Shown here piece after piece: positions 14,242 through 22,992 of a DNA stretch of 64,000 nt. Origin of the DNA: an uncultured Clostridia bacterium (GTDB lineage: Bacteria; Bacillota; Clostridia; Christensenellales; Borkfalkiaceae); assembly GCA_947625555.1 (NCBI GenBank), contig CANQOT010000004.1, positions 1 to 64,000 of the forward strand, in the 5' to 3' direction. Made by a program: the position numbers and the translations under genes. The stretch's first letter is position 1. Each line of letters begins with the position of its first letter. A model generated the notes under the pieces. That model was given only the letters and a program-made list of their open reading frames with translations, had not been told where the DNA came from and did not search any database.

Positions 14242-15078
14242 GTGCTTGAATTTTTACCGCCGCACATCCTTGCCGCGGTGCGCTATGTGAACGCCAATTA
14301 TTTGTACGAACTGCGGTTGCGGGCGGACAAACCCCTCCGCGCCAACATAGGCGGGCGCTATGTCTTTCTCGGCGAGCGGGGGATCGCGAATGCGGGCGAA
14401 GCCATCGTCGCAACGCGCAAGGAGGTGGAAGACACCCTCTTTGCGGCGAGCGGATATTCCGTCTATTCCGTCGAGAACCAACTGCGGCGGGGGTTCGTGA
14501 CGGGAAGCTGCGGCGAGCGCATCGGGGTCGCGGGGACCTTCGTCTACGAAAAAGGGGGCGTGCATACCGTCCGCGATGTGACCTCGCTCTGCATCCGTAT
14601 CCCGCACGAGATACGGGGTTGCGCCGGGGAGATCTATGCGCGCTGCATGAAGGACGGGCTGCGATCGGTCATCATTCTCGCTCCGCCGGGCGAGGGAAAG
14701 ACGACCATTCTTCGCGATCTTTGCCGCATCATCAGCGAAAAGACGGCGTGCAATATCCTCGTGAGCGACGAGCGGGGCGAACTCTCGGCGGGCGATCTCG
14801 GAGCCACTTCCGACGTCGTGCGCTTTGCGGACAAGCTCACGGCGTTCACGGCGGGCATCCGCGCCATGCGGCCCGACCTCATCGTGACGGACGAATTGCT
14901 CCCCGAGGACTATACTGCCGTCAAGAGGGCGCTAAACAGCGGCATCGCCGTTCTCGCTTCCGCGCATTTGAAGCGGTTCGAGGACGTGCCCGAAAAGATC
15001 TTTTCGCGCTATGTCCTTCTGAACGGGCTGGGGGAGATCGGAGAAATTCTCGGAGAGGAGGGAGAGCATGTGGATTAA
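14242..15078 (+). CDS. spoIIIAA: Stage III sporulation protein AA, ATPase
   Basis: A 278-residue secretion-type ATPase; start GTG at 14242 because homology (LPPHILAAVR...) begins at once. Walker A is APPGEGKTT, an aspartate-rich region follows (DLIVTDELLPED), and the beginning and Walker segments align with B. subtilis SpoIIIAA. It powers the SpoIIIA-SpoIIQ channel that links mother cell and forespore during engulfment. It is first of eight genes, most of which overlap or nearly touch. No clear Shine-Dalgarno lies before the GTG. Somewhat shorter than many homologues, but no motif is missing. Confidence 0.93.
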   Translation: MLEFLPPHILAAVRYVNANYLYELRLRADKPLRANIGGRYVFLGERGIANAGEAIVATRKEVEDTLFAASGYSVYSVENQLRRGFVTGSCGERIGVAGTFVYEKGGVHTVRDVTSLCIRIPHEIRGCAGEIYARCMKDGLRSVIILAPPGEGKTTILRDLCRIISEKTACNILVSDERGELSAGDLGATSDVVRFADKLTAFTAGIRAMRPDLIVTDELLPEDYTAVKRALNSGIAVLASAHLKRFEDVPEKIFSRYVLLNGLGEIGEILGEEGEHVD

Positions 15079-15535
15079 GTTCTTATTGAGCGGGCTCATC
15101 ATCGCGTTCTGCATTTTGCTCGGCTATCTTGCCGCCAACAAGTACCGTTCGCGAAAAAAGTTTTTCGCCCAATACGAGGCATTCAACGGGCGGTATTTGA
15201 GCGAACTCTCCTATGCGCGCAAGCCGCTTTCGGAGTTCCTCGCCGCCTATGAATACGGCGGAGAATTTGCAAAGACACTCAAAGAGTTCTCCGAGAAGCG
15301 GGAGCCCGCCTTGAAGTTTTCCTTCCTCACGAAGGAGGAAAAGGGCGATTGCGCCGATTACTTTGCAATGCTCGGGAAGGGGGATTCCCTGTCGCAGCAC
15401 GATTATTTTTCCTCGAAGAAACAATATCTCGCCGAGAAAAAGGCCTCCGCCGAAAAGGAATGCAAGTCGAGGAGCAGCCTCTACTTAAAACTCGGGCTCC
15501 TCGCAGGGCTCGCGATCGTCATCCTCATCATATGA
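15068..15535 (+). CDS. spoIIIAB: Stage III sporulation protein AB
   Basis: A 155-residue protein with an N-terminal membrane segment (FLLSGLIIAFCILLGYLAAN), a cytoplasmic helical domain and a C-terminal segment (LKLGLLAGLAIVILII). The two-helix plan and position 2 in the operon identify SpoIIIAB, a GspF-like membrane partner of the AA ATPase. The start overlaps the end of spoIIIAA by 11 bases. Confidence 0.9.
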   Translation: MWIKFLLSGLIIAFCILLGYLAANKYRSRKKFFAQYEAFNGRYLSELSYARKPLSEFLAAYEYGGEFAKTLKEFSEKREPALKFSFLTKEEKGDCADYFAMLGKGDSLSQHDYFSSKKQYLAEKKASAEKECKSRSSLYLKLGLLAGLAIVILII

Positions 15536-15732
15536 TCGATATCTCCATCATCTTCAAACTGGCCGCCATCGGGATCATCATCACCGTCGTCTGCCAGATC
15601 TTAAAAAAATCCGACCGCGACGACGTCGCTACCGTCGTTTCCATCGTCGGGCTCGTCATCGCGCTCACCGTCGCCGTGACGATGATCGGCGACCTCTTCA
15701 AGACGATACAGGAAATCTTCGGGGTATTTTAA
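15532..15732 (+). CDS. spoIIIAC: Stage III sporulation protein AC
   Basis: A 66-residue, two-helix membrane protein (MIDISIIFKLAAIGIIITVV, later VSIVGLVIALTVAVTMIGDL). Size, hydrophobicity and the closing KTIQEIFGVF match SpoIIIAC. The ATG overlaps the spoIIIAB stop. It is a membrane component of the mother cell-forespore channel. Confidence 0.9.
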   Translation: MIDISIIFKLAAIGIIITVVCQILKKSDRDDVATVVSIVGLVIALTVAVTMIGDLFKTIQEIFGVF

Positions 15733-15735
15733 GCG

Positions 15736-16128
15736 ATGGCGATCTTTCAGCTCGTGGGGATCGCCTTCGTTACGGCGGTCGCCGCCCTCATCCTCAAAGA
15801 GACCAAGCCCGAGCTCGCCTTCGCCGTCACGATCGCGGGCAGCATCATATTGCTGCTCTTCGTCTTTGAACTCTTCAAGGACAGCATCTCCATTTTCGGC
15901 AAGATCGCCGATGTGACGGGGATCGACTCTTCCCTCGTCAAGATCCTGTTGAAGATGGTGGGAATCGGCTATCTCGTGGAGTTCAGTGCGGGCATTTTGA
16001 CGGATTTCGGACAGGCCTCCCTCGCCGATAAGCTCACTTTTTGCGGAAAGATCATCATCCTCATCCTCGCGATCCCCATCATCGAGAGCGTTTTGAAGCT
16101 CATCATAAGCCTTTTGGAGCTGATATGA
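15736..16128 (+). CDS. spoIIIAD: Stage III sporulation protein AD
   Basis: A 130-residue multi-pass protein related to SpoIIIAC in its first half (MAIFQLVGIAFVTAVAALIL) with added C-terminal segments (ADKLTFCGKIIILILAIPII). It is a channel membrane component, located 3 bases after spoIIIAC and overlapping spoIIIAE. Confidence 0.92.
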   Translation: MAIFQLVGIAFVTAVAALILKETKPELAFAVTIAGSIILLLFVFELFKDSISIFGKIADVTGIDSSLVKILLKMVGIGYLVEFSAGILTDFGQASLADKLTFCGKIIILILAIPIIESVLKLIISLLELI

Positions 16129-17351
16129 CGGCCGCGCTCGCACGTTTGAAGAAAAAGCAAAAGCGGCTCCGCCGCATCTTTTTGGCGCTTCTCGGCATCG
16201 TCCTCTTGGCCGCACTGCTGATTGCGGGGAGGGGAAGCGCATCGGCACGCGCCTACTCGCACGAAGAACAGGCCGCGCTCGACGCTTTGGAGGACGCGGT
16301 GGAGGAGATGCTCCAAAGCCTCGATACCAAGGAACTGCAAAAATATCTCGCTTCGCTCTCCGAATTTAAGGGGGTTTCGCTCAAAGATAAGATCCTGAGC
16401 GTGATCACGGGGGACTTTGCGCTCGATTATTCCTCTCTCTTCCAATCGGTCGTCGGGCTCGTATGGAAAGAGGGGCAGGCGATGCTCCCCGCATTTGCCG
16501 TGATCTTGGCGGTCGCCATCCTCTGCGGGATCCTCAATTCGGCCAAAAACGGATTTTTGCAAAGTACTACGTCAGACATAATACACTTTGTCGGGTATCT
16601 GTCCGTCGGCGCTGTGGTGCTTGCCTCCCTCATCGGCGTTCTGAACGCGGGTTTTTCCGCGATCTCGGGCATGAAAAAGCAGATGGAGATCGTCTATCCC
16701 ATCCTTTTGACCTTGATGGCGGCGAGCGGCGGAACGGTCTCGGTGGGGGTCTATCGTCCCGCCGTCGCGTTCATGAGCGGCGCCATTTCCGAACTTTTCA
16801 CGACGGTCGTCATGCCCGCGGCCGTGATCGTCATCGTGCTCGCGTTTGTGGGCAATCTCACGAGCGACGTCAAGACGGAGAAGCTCGGCGAGCTCTTCAA
16901 ATCGGTCTCGAAGTGGCTCATCGGCCTCACGCTCGGGATATTCAGCATCTTTTTGACGGTGCAGGGCATCACCTCGGCGCAGTACGACGGGCTCTCGCTG
17001 CGCGCGATGAAGTACGTCATTTCGGGGTCGGTACCCTTCGTGGGCAACTTTCTCTCGGGCGGCATGGACGTCGTCATCGCGGGGAGCGCGCTCATCAAAA
17101 ACGCGATCGGGTCGTTTGCGCTCTTCATGCTCGCTGGGACCGTCTTACAGCCCCTCCTGCTCTTTGCGGCCTTTCAGCTCTTTCTGCGCGTCTGTGCGGC
17201 CGTCACGGAGCCCGTCGGCGGGAAGATCTCTTCCTTTCTCACAAGCGTCGCAAAGGACAGCGGCTATTTTGTGGCCGCGCTTCTATGCGTCGCCTTCCTG
17301 TATTTCCTCACGTTGGTCCTTCTCATCTGTTCGACGGGGGCGATCTATTGA
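16125..17351 (+). CDS. spoIIIAE: Stage III sporulation protein AE
   Basis: A 408-residue membrane protein; ATG at 16125 overlaps the upstream stop. A signal peptide (RRIFLALLGIVLLAALLIAG) precedes an extracytoplasmic stretch and about seven membrane segments. The motif LMAASGGTVSVGVYRPAVAF is typical of SpoIIIAE, the permease-like part of the channel. Codons near 16560-16590 are unusually AT-rich and read LQSTTSDIIHF; this patch is one copy of a dispersed palindromic repeat. Alignment from memory suggests the protein is not lengthened there. Confidence 0.93.
   Translation: MTAALARLKKKQKRLRRIFLALLGIVLLAALLIAGRGSASARAYSHEEQAALDALEDAVEEMLQSLDTKELQKYLASLSEFKGVSLKDKILSVITGDFALDYSSLFQSVVGLVWKEGQAMLPAFAVILAVAILCGILNSAKNGFLQSTTSDIIHFVGYLSVGAVVLASLIGVLNAGFSAISGMKKQMEIVYPILLTLMAASGGTVSVGVYRPAVAFMSGAISELFTTVVMPAAVIVIVLAFVGNLTSDVKTEKLGELFKSVSKWLIGLTLGIFSIFLTVQGITSAQYDGLSLRAMKYVISGSVPFVGNFLSGGMDVVIAGSALIKNAIGSFALFMLAGTVLQPLLLFAAFQLFLRVCAAVTEPVGGKISSFLTSVAKDSGYFVAALLCVAFLYFLTLVLLICSTGAIY
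16560..16590 (+). repeat. Dispersed palindromic element, copy 1 (inside spoIIIAE)
   Basis: CAAAGT...ACTTTG is a perfect 6-bp terminal inverted repeat around ACTACGTCAGACATAATAC. The inner sequence matches the consensus GTACT-N7-GACATARTA. It is far richer in A/T than the surrounding codons and uses rare codons such as ATA. The reading phase is AGT-ACT. Confidence 0.65.
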
Positions 17352-17809
17352 TGAAAACATATATCCTTGCCATTGCGGGCGTGATCCTTCTCTCCGCCGT
17401 CGTCACGATGATCGCTCCGAGCGGGAAGATGGGGAAGTTCGTGAAGGGGACGATGAAGCTCGTCATCCTCGTTGTCATGATCTCTCCCGCCATAAGTTGG
17501 GTAAGGAGCGGCAAGCTCGATCTTCCCGCTTCCACCTCCGTTAGGTTGGACGAGGGCTACCTCGAAGCATGCAGCGCCCGCCTCGAAGCCGCCGACGAAG
17601 AGGAGATCGGGGCGTACATTGCGGAGCAATTTTCCGTGGACTGCACCGTAAAAGTCACCCGTTCGGACGACGCGCCTTTTTCCCGCGAAAAAATTCTCAT
17701 AACCGTGGACGCGGCCGGAATAATCGGAACGGACGAGCATATACATATTGTGACCTGCATCCGAGAGGCGATTGAGGCGCGCTACGGAGCGCATACGGAG
17801 GTCTCGTGA
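17351..17809 (+). CDS. spoIIIAF: Stage III sporulation protein AF
   Basis: A 152-residue protein with two N-terminal membrane helices (TYILAIAGVILLSAVVTMIA and MKLVILVVMISPAISWV) and a C-terminal globular domain (CTVKVTRSDDAPFSREKILI) expected in the intermembrane space. Size and place in the operon fit SpoIIIAF. The ATG overlaps the spoIIIAE stop (TGATG). Confidence 0.9.
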   Translation: MKTYILAIAGVILLSAVVTMIAPSGKMGKFVKGTMKLVILVVMISPAISWVRSGKLDLPASTSVRLDEGYLEACSARLEAADEEEIGAYIAEQFSVDCTVKVTRSDDAPFSREKILITVDAAGIIGTDEHIHIVTCIREAIEARYGAHTEVS

Positions 17810-18177
17810 CGTTCTCGCTGGCAAAAATCAAGGACCTGTTCAAAAACAGGACGGTCCGCATCGTTGCGATCTGCATTGCGGCGCTCCTTCTCTTGTTCGC
17901 GGCATACAGGGTATTCGTGGGGAGCGGCCGTTCCAAGAAGGACGACGGCTACACGCCCACCGAGCGAGAGGAACGCCTTCTCGTCCTCATCAACGGGATC
18001 GGCGGCGTCGAGAGCGCCAAGGCCATGATCACGGAGGAGGACGGCGTCCCCGTCGGCGTCGTCATCGTGTTCGAGGGGGAGGACGGATTCCTCACGCGGA
18101 TGCGGCTCATGGAAGTCGCCGCCGCAGCCCTCAACATCGAGAGGAGCGCAGTCGTCGTCTACGCCGCAGAGGCTTAA
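17806..18177 (+). CDS. spoIIIAG: Stage III sporulation protein AG
   Basis: A 123-residue protein with one N-terminal membrane helix (VRIVAICIAALLLLFAAYRV) and a ring-building domain (EERLLVLINGIGGVESAKAM, VGVVIVFEGEDG). It is shorter than the B. subtilis protein (about 229 residues) but keeps the core. SpoIIIAG forms a large ring in the intermembrane space. Start GTG overlaps the AF stop. Confidence 0.9.
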   Translation: MTFSLAKIKDLFKNRTVRIVAICIAALLLLFAAYRVFVGSGRSKKDDGYTPTEREERLLVLINGIGGVESAKAMITEEDGVPVGVVIVFEGEDGFLTRMRLMEVAAAALNIERSAVVVYAAEA

Positions 18178-18211
18178 CCGGGAAATCTTATAATTATAAG
18201 GAGATATCACC

Positions 18212-18697
18212 ATGTCGAACACCAAGAAAATCGCACTTATGTCTACCCTCGTCGTCTTACTCGCAGCCACGGCAATCTTCAATTTCGTGCTTGCGGGAAC
18301 GGGCGGCAAGAGCGTCGAGAGCGGCGCGAGCGTGCAGGCCAACTACTTCACGACGTACCGCACCGAACGCAACACCACGCGCAGCGAGGAATTCGTCCAG
18401 CTCGACAGCGTCATTTCCGCCTACGAGACGGGGACCGAGGAGTACGAAGCCGCCGTTGCGAGAAAGCAGGAGATCGTCGAGCTCATGGAGGACGAACTCG
18501 TGATGGAATCGGTCATCAAGGCGCTCGGATTCTCCGATGCCTGCGTTTCCATCGGCGACAACGACAACATCAACGTATTCATCAATGCCTCCGAACTCAC
18601 CTCCGAGACGGTGACGCGCGTGTTCTATGCGCTCGAAGTCGAACTCGGGATCCGCAACGGCAACGTCATAATTATGCCTGTTTATGCGGAAAGTTGA
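18212..18697 (+). CDS. spoIIIAH: Stage III sporulation protein AH
   Basis: A 161-residue protein behind a strong AAGGAGAT, with an N-terminal helix (IALMSTLVVLLAATAIFNFV) and a C-terminal YscJ/FliF-like domain (ALGFSDACVSIGDNDNINVF, ELTSETVTRVFYALEVELG). SpoIIIAH binds SpoIIQ across the septum. It is last in the operon, separated from AG by 34 bases that hold a small palindrome (CTTATAATTATAAG). Confidence 0.93.
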   Translation: MSNTKKIALMSTLVVLLAATAIFNFVLAGTGGKSVESGASVQANYFTTYRTERNTTRSEEFVQLDSVISAYETGTEEYEAAVARKQEIVELMEDELVMESVIKALGFSDACVSIGDNDNINVFINASELTSETVTRVFYALEVELGIRNGNVIIMPVYAES

Positions 18698-18730
18698 GAA
18701 AAAACAGTAGTAAATTCGGAAAATATGTGC

Positions 18731-18736
18731 TATAAT
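18731..18736 (+). promoter_or_regulatory. Probable -10 box of the Asp23-family gene
   Basis: TATAAT at 18731-18736, 20 bases before the ATG at 18757, with AAAGGAG between. No good -35 hexamer is visible 17 bases upstream, so this may be an activated or extended -10 promoter. Confidence 0.5.
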
Positions 18737-18756
18737 AGTTCCCAAAGGAGCATATT

Positions 18757-19125
18757 ATGGCAAGCATCAAATATACCTCCAACGGCCAAAAGGGTAAGAT
18801 CACCTATAATTCGGATATCGTCAGCGGCATCGTTGTTTTGAGTTTGCAGGAGACGGAGGGCATCGAGCTCATTCCCTCCAAGAGCAAAGGCATCAAGATC
18901 TGCTTCGAGAAAGAGGGCGTATTCGTCGATATCTCTGTGATCGCGCATTACGGTTACAGTGTCCCGGAGCTCGCTTACAGGATCCAGCAATCCATCAAAC
19001 AGATGGTGGAATCCATGACGAAGTACAAGATCGCAAAGGTCGATGTGCACGTCCAGAGCGTGGTATTTCCCGATCCGCAGGACGAAGCTCCCGCAGAGGA
19101 TGCGGACGATAAAAAGAACGGATAA
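18757..19125 (+). CDS. Asp23/Gls24 family envelope stress protein (YqhY-like)
   Basis: A 122-residue protein. The core (GKITYNSDIVSGIVVLSLQE, then FVDISVIAHYGYSVPELAYR and VESMTKYKIAKVDVHVQSVV) is the Asp23 domain. An acidic tail ends it (EDADDKKNG). YqhY-type members are linked to control of fatty-acid synthesis or the envelope and very often precede nusB, as here. It has its own ribosome site and probably its own promoter. Confidence 0.9.
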   Translation: MASIKYTSNGQKGKITYNSDIVSGIVVLSLQETEGIELIPSKSKGIKICFEKEGVFVDISVIAHYGYSVPELAYRIQQSIKQMVESMTKYKIAKVDVHVQSVVFPDPQDEAPAEDADDKKNG

Positions 19126-19131
19126 GCAAAG

Positions 19132-19159
19132 CTCCCTTTCCCGCTCACGGGAAGGGGAG
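19132..19159 (+). terminator. Strong hairpin between Asp23-family gene and nusB
   Basis: CTCCCTTTCCCG-ctca-CGGGAAGGGGAG is a 12-bp stem with one mismatch. Only four Ts follow after a short gap, so it may be a partial terminator or an RNA-stabilising element rather than a full stop. Confidence 0.5.
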
Positions 19160-19181
19160 ATGTGCGTTTTGAGGAGTACTT

Positions 19182-19574
19182 ATGCGAAGTGATGCGAGAG
19201 AGGCGGCCTTCAAAGTCGTCTTTTCAAGACTTTTGGGCGGTGATTGCCCCAAGGGCGTGCGGACCGCGCTGTATGAACAGGCCAAGCTCGACGAGGAAGA
19301 GAGGGCGTTTGCCGAACGCCTGATCTCCGTCGTGGAAGAGCATTGCGAGCACCTTTCCGCCGTCATCGCCGAAAAGGTCACGGGCTATTCCGAGGACCGC
19401 ATCTACACGGCGGATAAGGCGATCCTCCTGCTTGCGCTCGCCGAGATCGAGTATTTTGACGAGATCCCGCCCGTCGTCTCCGTCTCGGAGGCGACCGCGC
19501 TCGCCCGCAAATATTCCGCCGAAAAATCCACCGATTTCGTCAACGGCGTGCTCGGGGGGGTCATCAACGCATGA
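19182..19574 (+). CDS. nusB: Transcription antitermination factor NusB
   Basis: A 130-residue all-helical NusB: MRSDAREAAFKVVFSRLLGG at the start, and the diagnostic ILLLALAEIEYFDEIPPVVS, then ATALARKYSAEKSTDFVNGV and LGGVINA at the end. It binds BoxA RNA with S10 to promote rRNA transcription. The ribosome site is GAGGAG. It overlaps folD by 4 bases. Confidence 0.96.
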   Translation: MRSDAREAAFKVVFSRLLGGDCPKGVRTALYEQAKLDEEERAFAERLISVVEEHCEHLSAVIAEKVTGYSEDRIYTADKAILLLALAEIEYFDEIPPVVSVSEATALARKYSAEKSTDFVNGVLGGVINA

Positions 19575-20413
19575 TCCTCATCGACGGAAAACAGACGGCC
19601 GCGGACATCCGCGCAGAGCTCAAAGTTCGCGCGGCGGCCTTCGAAGAAAGGAGCGGCAGAAAGGCGGGGCTTGCCGTCGTCCTCATCGGGGACGATCCCG
19701 CATCGCAGGTCTACGTCCGCAATAAGGAAAGGGGATGTGCGGAGGTCGGGATCTCTTCGCGCACCTATCGCCTTCCCGCCCAAACGAGCCAGACGGAGGC
19801 GGAAGCGCTCGTCTCGTCGCTCGCGGAAGATGATAGGGTAGACGGCATCCTCATCCAGCTGCCCCTTCCCGCCCATCTCGACGAAAAGAAGCTCCTCTCG
19901 TGCATTCCCACCCCAAAGGATGTGGACGGATTTTCCGCCGAAAACTTGGGGAAACTCGCAAAGAACGAGAGCGGCGCCGTCGCATGCACCCCGCGCGGGG
20001 TGATGGAGCTTTTGAAACGCTATCATATCCCGACGTGCGGCAAACGCGCCGTCGTCGTCGGGCGGAGCAATATCGTGGGACGGCCCATGGCGCTCCTGCT
20101 CCTCAATGCGGACGCCACGGTGACCGTCTGCCATTCAAAGACGAAGGGTCTCAAAGAAATTTGCGCCGAGGCGGATATTCTCGTCGCCGCGGTCGGCAAG
20201 CCCCGCTTCATCACCGCAGACATGGTGAAGGAGGGCGCCGCCGTGATCGACGTGGGCATCAACCGCGTCGAAGGTGCGCTCTGCGGCGATGTCGATTTCG
20301 ATGCCGTCAAGGAGAAAGCCTCTTTCATCACGCCCGTACCCGGAGGGGTGGGGCCCATGACGATCGCCATGCTCCTTTTGAGCGTGGTCGAAGCTGCGGA
20401 GCGTACGCTATGA
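19571..20413 (+). CDS. folD: Methylenetetrahydrofolate dehydrogenase / cyclohydrolase
   Basis: A 280-residue FolD. Signatures are GDDPASQVYVRNKERGCAEV with the catalytic Lys, ILIQLPLPAHLDEKKLL, PTPKDVDGF, the Rossmann motif VVVGRSNIVGRPMA and the closing ITPVPGGVGPMTIAML. It interconverts methylene-, methenyl- and 10-formyl-tetrahydrofolate. Full length; it overlaps both neighbours, so it belongs to the nusB-ispA transcription unit. Confidence 0.97.
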   Translation: MILIDGKQTAADIRAELKVRAAAFEERSGRKAGLAVVLIGDDPASQVYVRNKERGCAEVGISSRTYRLPAQTSQTEAEALVSSLAEDDRVDGILIQLPLPAHLDEKKLLSCIPTPKDVDGFSAENLGKLAKNESGAVACTPRGVMELLKRYHIPTCGKRAVVVGRSNIVGRPMALLLLNADATVTVCHSKTKGLKEICAEADILVAAVGKPRFITADMVKEGAAVIDVGINRVEGALCGDVDFDAVKEKASFITPVPGGVGPMTIAMLLLSVVEAAERTL

Positions 20414-21249
20414 ACTTCGCCGCAGTGTACGAGAGTTACCGCGCCGCCTTCGAAGCGGCGCTTATCAAAAAACTTGCCGAGGCGGGCAAGGAAGTCTTTC
20501 CGCCCGTCCTGTGGGAGAGCATGAGCTATTCTCTCCTCGCGGGCGGGAAACGCATCCGTCCCGTGCTCTTTTTGGCGGCGCTCGAAACGAACGGGCTCGA
20601 TCGGAATGAGGGGACGACGCTTGCGATCGCCATCGAGAGCATTCATACCTATTCGCTCATCCACGACGATCTACCCGCGATGGATAACGACGATCTCCGC
20701 CGCGGCAAGCCCGCCAACCATAAAAAATTCGGCGAGGCCAATGCCATTCTGGCGGGCGACGGGCTGCTTTCGTGGGCCTTCGAATTGCTTTTGGAGGAAT
20801 GTTCCCGCGGGGAGCCTTACCGCGAGGCGGCGCGCATTTTGGCGCATGCGGCGGGTGTCTACGGCATGGTCGCAGGGCAATCCGCCGATCTCTTATGGCA
20901 GAGCGGCGGGGAAAAAGAATTGGATTTCCTCTACGAGAACAAGACGGGGCGGATGATCTCGGCGCCGCTCGAAATGGCGTCCGTTTTGGCAGGCGGGAAG
21001 GACCGCGCGGCATGGACGGCCTTCGGGGGCAAGCTCGGCAAGCTCTTCCAGCTCACGGACGATCTTCTCGACGCCGCAAGCGGGGAGGACGAGGCGCGCC
21101 TCACCGCCGTGAAGGTCTACGGTATGGAACGGGCCGAGCGCATCGCCGACGCATGTGCTGCCGACTGCATGAGGATCTTACATAATATTCAGGGGGACGT
21201 CGGCTTCTTCGAGGGCATCGTAGGGCTCGTGCGGTCCCGAAAAATTTGA
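20410..21249 (+). CDS. ispA: Polyprenyl (farnesyl/geranyl) diphosphate synthase
   Basis: A 279-residue trans-prenyltransferase. The first Asp-rich motif is SLIHDDLPAMDNDDLRRGKP, the second KLFQLTDDLLDAASGEDE; GGKRIRPVL binds diphosphate. The paired DDxxxxD motif is of the IspA type. It makes FPP or GPP for undecaprenyl phosphate and quinones. It is followed by dxs, the usual Firmicute order. An xseA/xseB pair, often upstream, is absent. Confidence 0.95.
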   Translation: MNFAAVYESYRAAFEAALIKKLAEAGKEVFPPVLWESMSYSLLAGGKRIRPVLFLAALETNGLDRNEGTTLAIAIESIHTYSLIHDDLPAMDNDDLRRGKPANHKKFGEANAILAGDGLLSWAFELLLEECSRGEPYREAARILAHAAGVYGMVAGQSADLLWQSGGEKELDFLYENKTGRMISAPLEMASVLAGGKDRAAWTAFGGKLGKLFQLTDDLLDAASGEDEARLTAVKVYGMERAERIADACAADCMRILHNIQGDVGFFEGIVGLVRSRKI

Positions 21250-21279
21250 GCGATCGGCGCGGCAGCGCCCTTTCGGACT

Positions 21280-22992
21280 ATGAGGAACATTTTGCGCGCG
21301 GAGGTAAAGAACGCCACCGCAACCCAACTGAAAAAGATGTGCGACGAACTGCGGGAGGAGATCTTTCGCACGGTCTCGTCCTGCGGCGGGCATCTGTCGT
21401 CCAATCTCGGCACGGTGGAGCTCACCGTCGCCCTGCACCGCGTGTTCGATTTCCCGCGCGATAAGGTGGTGTTCGACGTCGGCCACCAATGTTATACGCA
21501 TAAACTCCTATCGGGCCGCGCCGAACTCTTCCATACCCTGCGCAAGGAGGGCGGCATTTCGGGCTTCCCCAAGCGCGAGGAGAGCGCCTACGATTGTTAC
21601 GGAACGGGCCATGCGGGCACGGCGATCTCGGCGGCGCTCGGCATTGCCAAGGCGCGCGATCTCAAACGGGAAGATTTCGAGGTCATTGCGGTCGTCGGCG
21701 ACGGCTCCTTCAACAACGGGCTCATCTATGAGGCGCTCAACAGCCTCAATATTTTGAATACACGCGTGCTCATCGTCCTCAACGACAACGGAATGTCCAT
21801 TTCGCCCACTGTCGGCGGCATGCACGGGGTGTTGGACGAGATGAAGGGCGGGGCGATCCCTTCGGAGGACGTGAAGCTCTTCGAACGGTTCGGCCTCAAA
21901 TACCTCGGCGTGTACAACGGCAACGACCTCGACGAGCTCTTGCCCGCGCTTTGCAGGGCGAAGGAGATGTTGAAGGAGGGCAGCGTCCTTCTGCACGTTG
22001 TCACGAAGAAGGGCCTCGGTTACGCGTTCAGCGAGAATGCTCCCGCGGAGACGCACGGCATCAGCCCGCGCATCAGCCGCAAGGCGGAATATGCGCAGGC
22101 GCTCGGCGAAGAGCTCGCCCATATGGCGGAAGAGGACGGGCGCATCGTTGCGGTCACGGCGGCGATGACGGACAGTTTGGGACTGAGGCCGTTCTTCGAG
22201 AAGTTCCCCGCGCGCGCATTCGACGTCGGGATCTGCGAGGAGCACGCATCGGTGCTCGCGGCCGCTCTCGCGGCAGAGGGGATGAAGCCCTATTACGCCG
22301 TATATTCCACGTTTTTGCAGCGTTCCTTCGACGAGATCGTCCACGACGTCTGCGGTCAGAATTTGCCCGTCACCTTCTGCGTGGACCGCGCGGGCATCAC
22401 GGGGGAGGACGGCGAGACGCATCAAGGGGTCTTTGACCTTTCCTTCCTCTCGTTCATCCCCAACCTCACCCTCGCCATCCCCAAGGACATCGGCGAGTTC
22501 CGTGCGATGCTCCGCGCGAGCAGGACGTTCGAAGGCCCGCTCGCCATCCGCTATCCAAGGCAGGGCACGGAAGGGGAGATCAAACCCATCGAAATGGGGA
22601 AATTTGAAATTTTACATAGTACTCTTTCAGACATAGTACTTTTTGCGGCGGGCGAAAGGTGCATCCGTCTTGCGAAGGACATTTTGAAGGAGGCTCAGCG
22701 CGAAGGCTTGGGCTTTACCCTCGTCAATGCGCGCTTTGCGAAGCCGCTCGATACCGAGCTCCTCGCTTCCCTCAAACAAAAATATATCGTCACGCTTGAA
22801 GATAACGTCCTCATCGGCGGGCTGGGGGATGCGATCGCGCGGTTCTACCGCAACGACGGGCGCGTCGTGGCCTCGTTCGGCTATGCCGACGCCTTCATTC
22901 CGCACGGTGAGGCGGGCTCTCTTTCCGTCAAATACGGTTTGGACGGCGAGAAGATCCTCTGCACATTGAGGTCGTTCCATGCGCGCGGATAA
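21280..22992 (+). CDS. dxs: 1-deoxy-D-xylulose-5-phosphate synthase
   Basis: A 570-residue TDP enzyme, slightly short of the usual 620 because of a trimmed N-terminus. Landmarks are GGHLSSNLGTVELTVALH, VGHQCYTHKLLSGR, GTGHAGTAISAALG, and GDGSFNNG in place of the more common GDGAxTGG. VGICEEHASVLAAALA and RAGITGEDGETHQGVFD follow, with the C-terminal domain ending near SVKYGLDGEKI. It catalyses the first step of the MEP isoprenoid pathway, which ends with IspH at 58 kb. Bases 22610-22645 are an AT-rich patch of rare codons (STLSDIVLF) that matches the dispersed repeat. Confidence 0.96.
   Translation: MRNILRAEVKNATATQLKKMCDELREEIFRTVSSCGGHLSSNLGTVELTVALHRVFDFPRDKVVFDVGHQCYTHKLLSGRAELFHTLRKEGGISGFPKREESAYDCYGTGHAGTAISAALGIAKARDLKREDFEVIAVVGDGSFNNGLIYEALNSLNILNTRVLIVLNDNGMSISPTVGGMHGVLDEMKGGAIPSEDVKLFERFGLKYLGVYNGNDLDELLPALCRAKEMLKEGSVLLHVVTKKGLGYAFSENAPAETHGISPRISRKAEYAQALGEELAHMAEEDGRIVAVTAAMTDSLGLRPFFEKFPARAFDVGICEEHASVLAAALAAEGMKPYYAVYSTFLQRSFDEIVHDVCGQNLPVTFCVDRAGITGEDGETHQGVFDLSFLSFIPNLTLAIPKDIGEFRAMLRASRTFEGPLAIRYPRQGTEGEIKPIEMGKFEILHSTLSDIVLFAAGERCIRLAKDILKEAQREGLGFTLVNARFAKPLDTELLASLKQKYIVTLEDNVLIGGLGDAIARFYRNDGRVVASFGYADAFIPHGEAGSLSVKYGLDGEKILCTLRSFHARG
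22610..22645 (+). repeat. Dispersed palindromic element, copy 2 (inside dxs)
   Basis: GTACT-ctttcag-ACATAGTACT matches the family core. A direct repeat of ACATAGTACT (22614-22623 and 22631-22640) lies within it. The codons are AGT-ACT-CTT-TCA-GAC-ATA-GTA, in the same phase as copy 1 and unlike neighbouring codon use. Confidence 0.65.
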
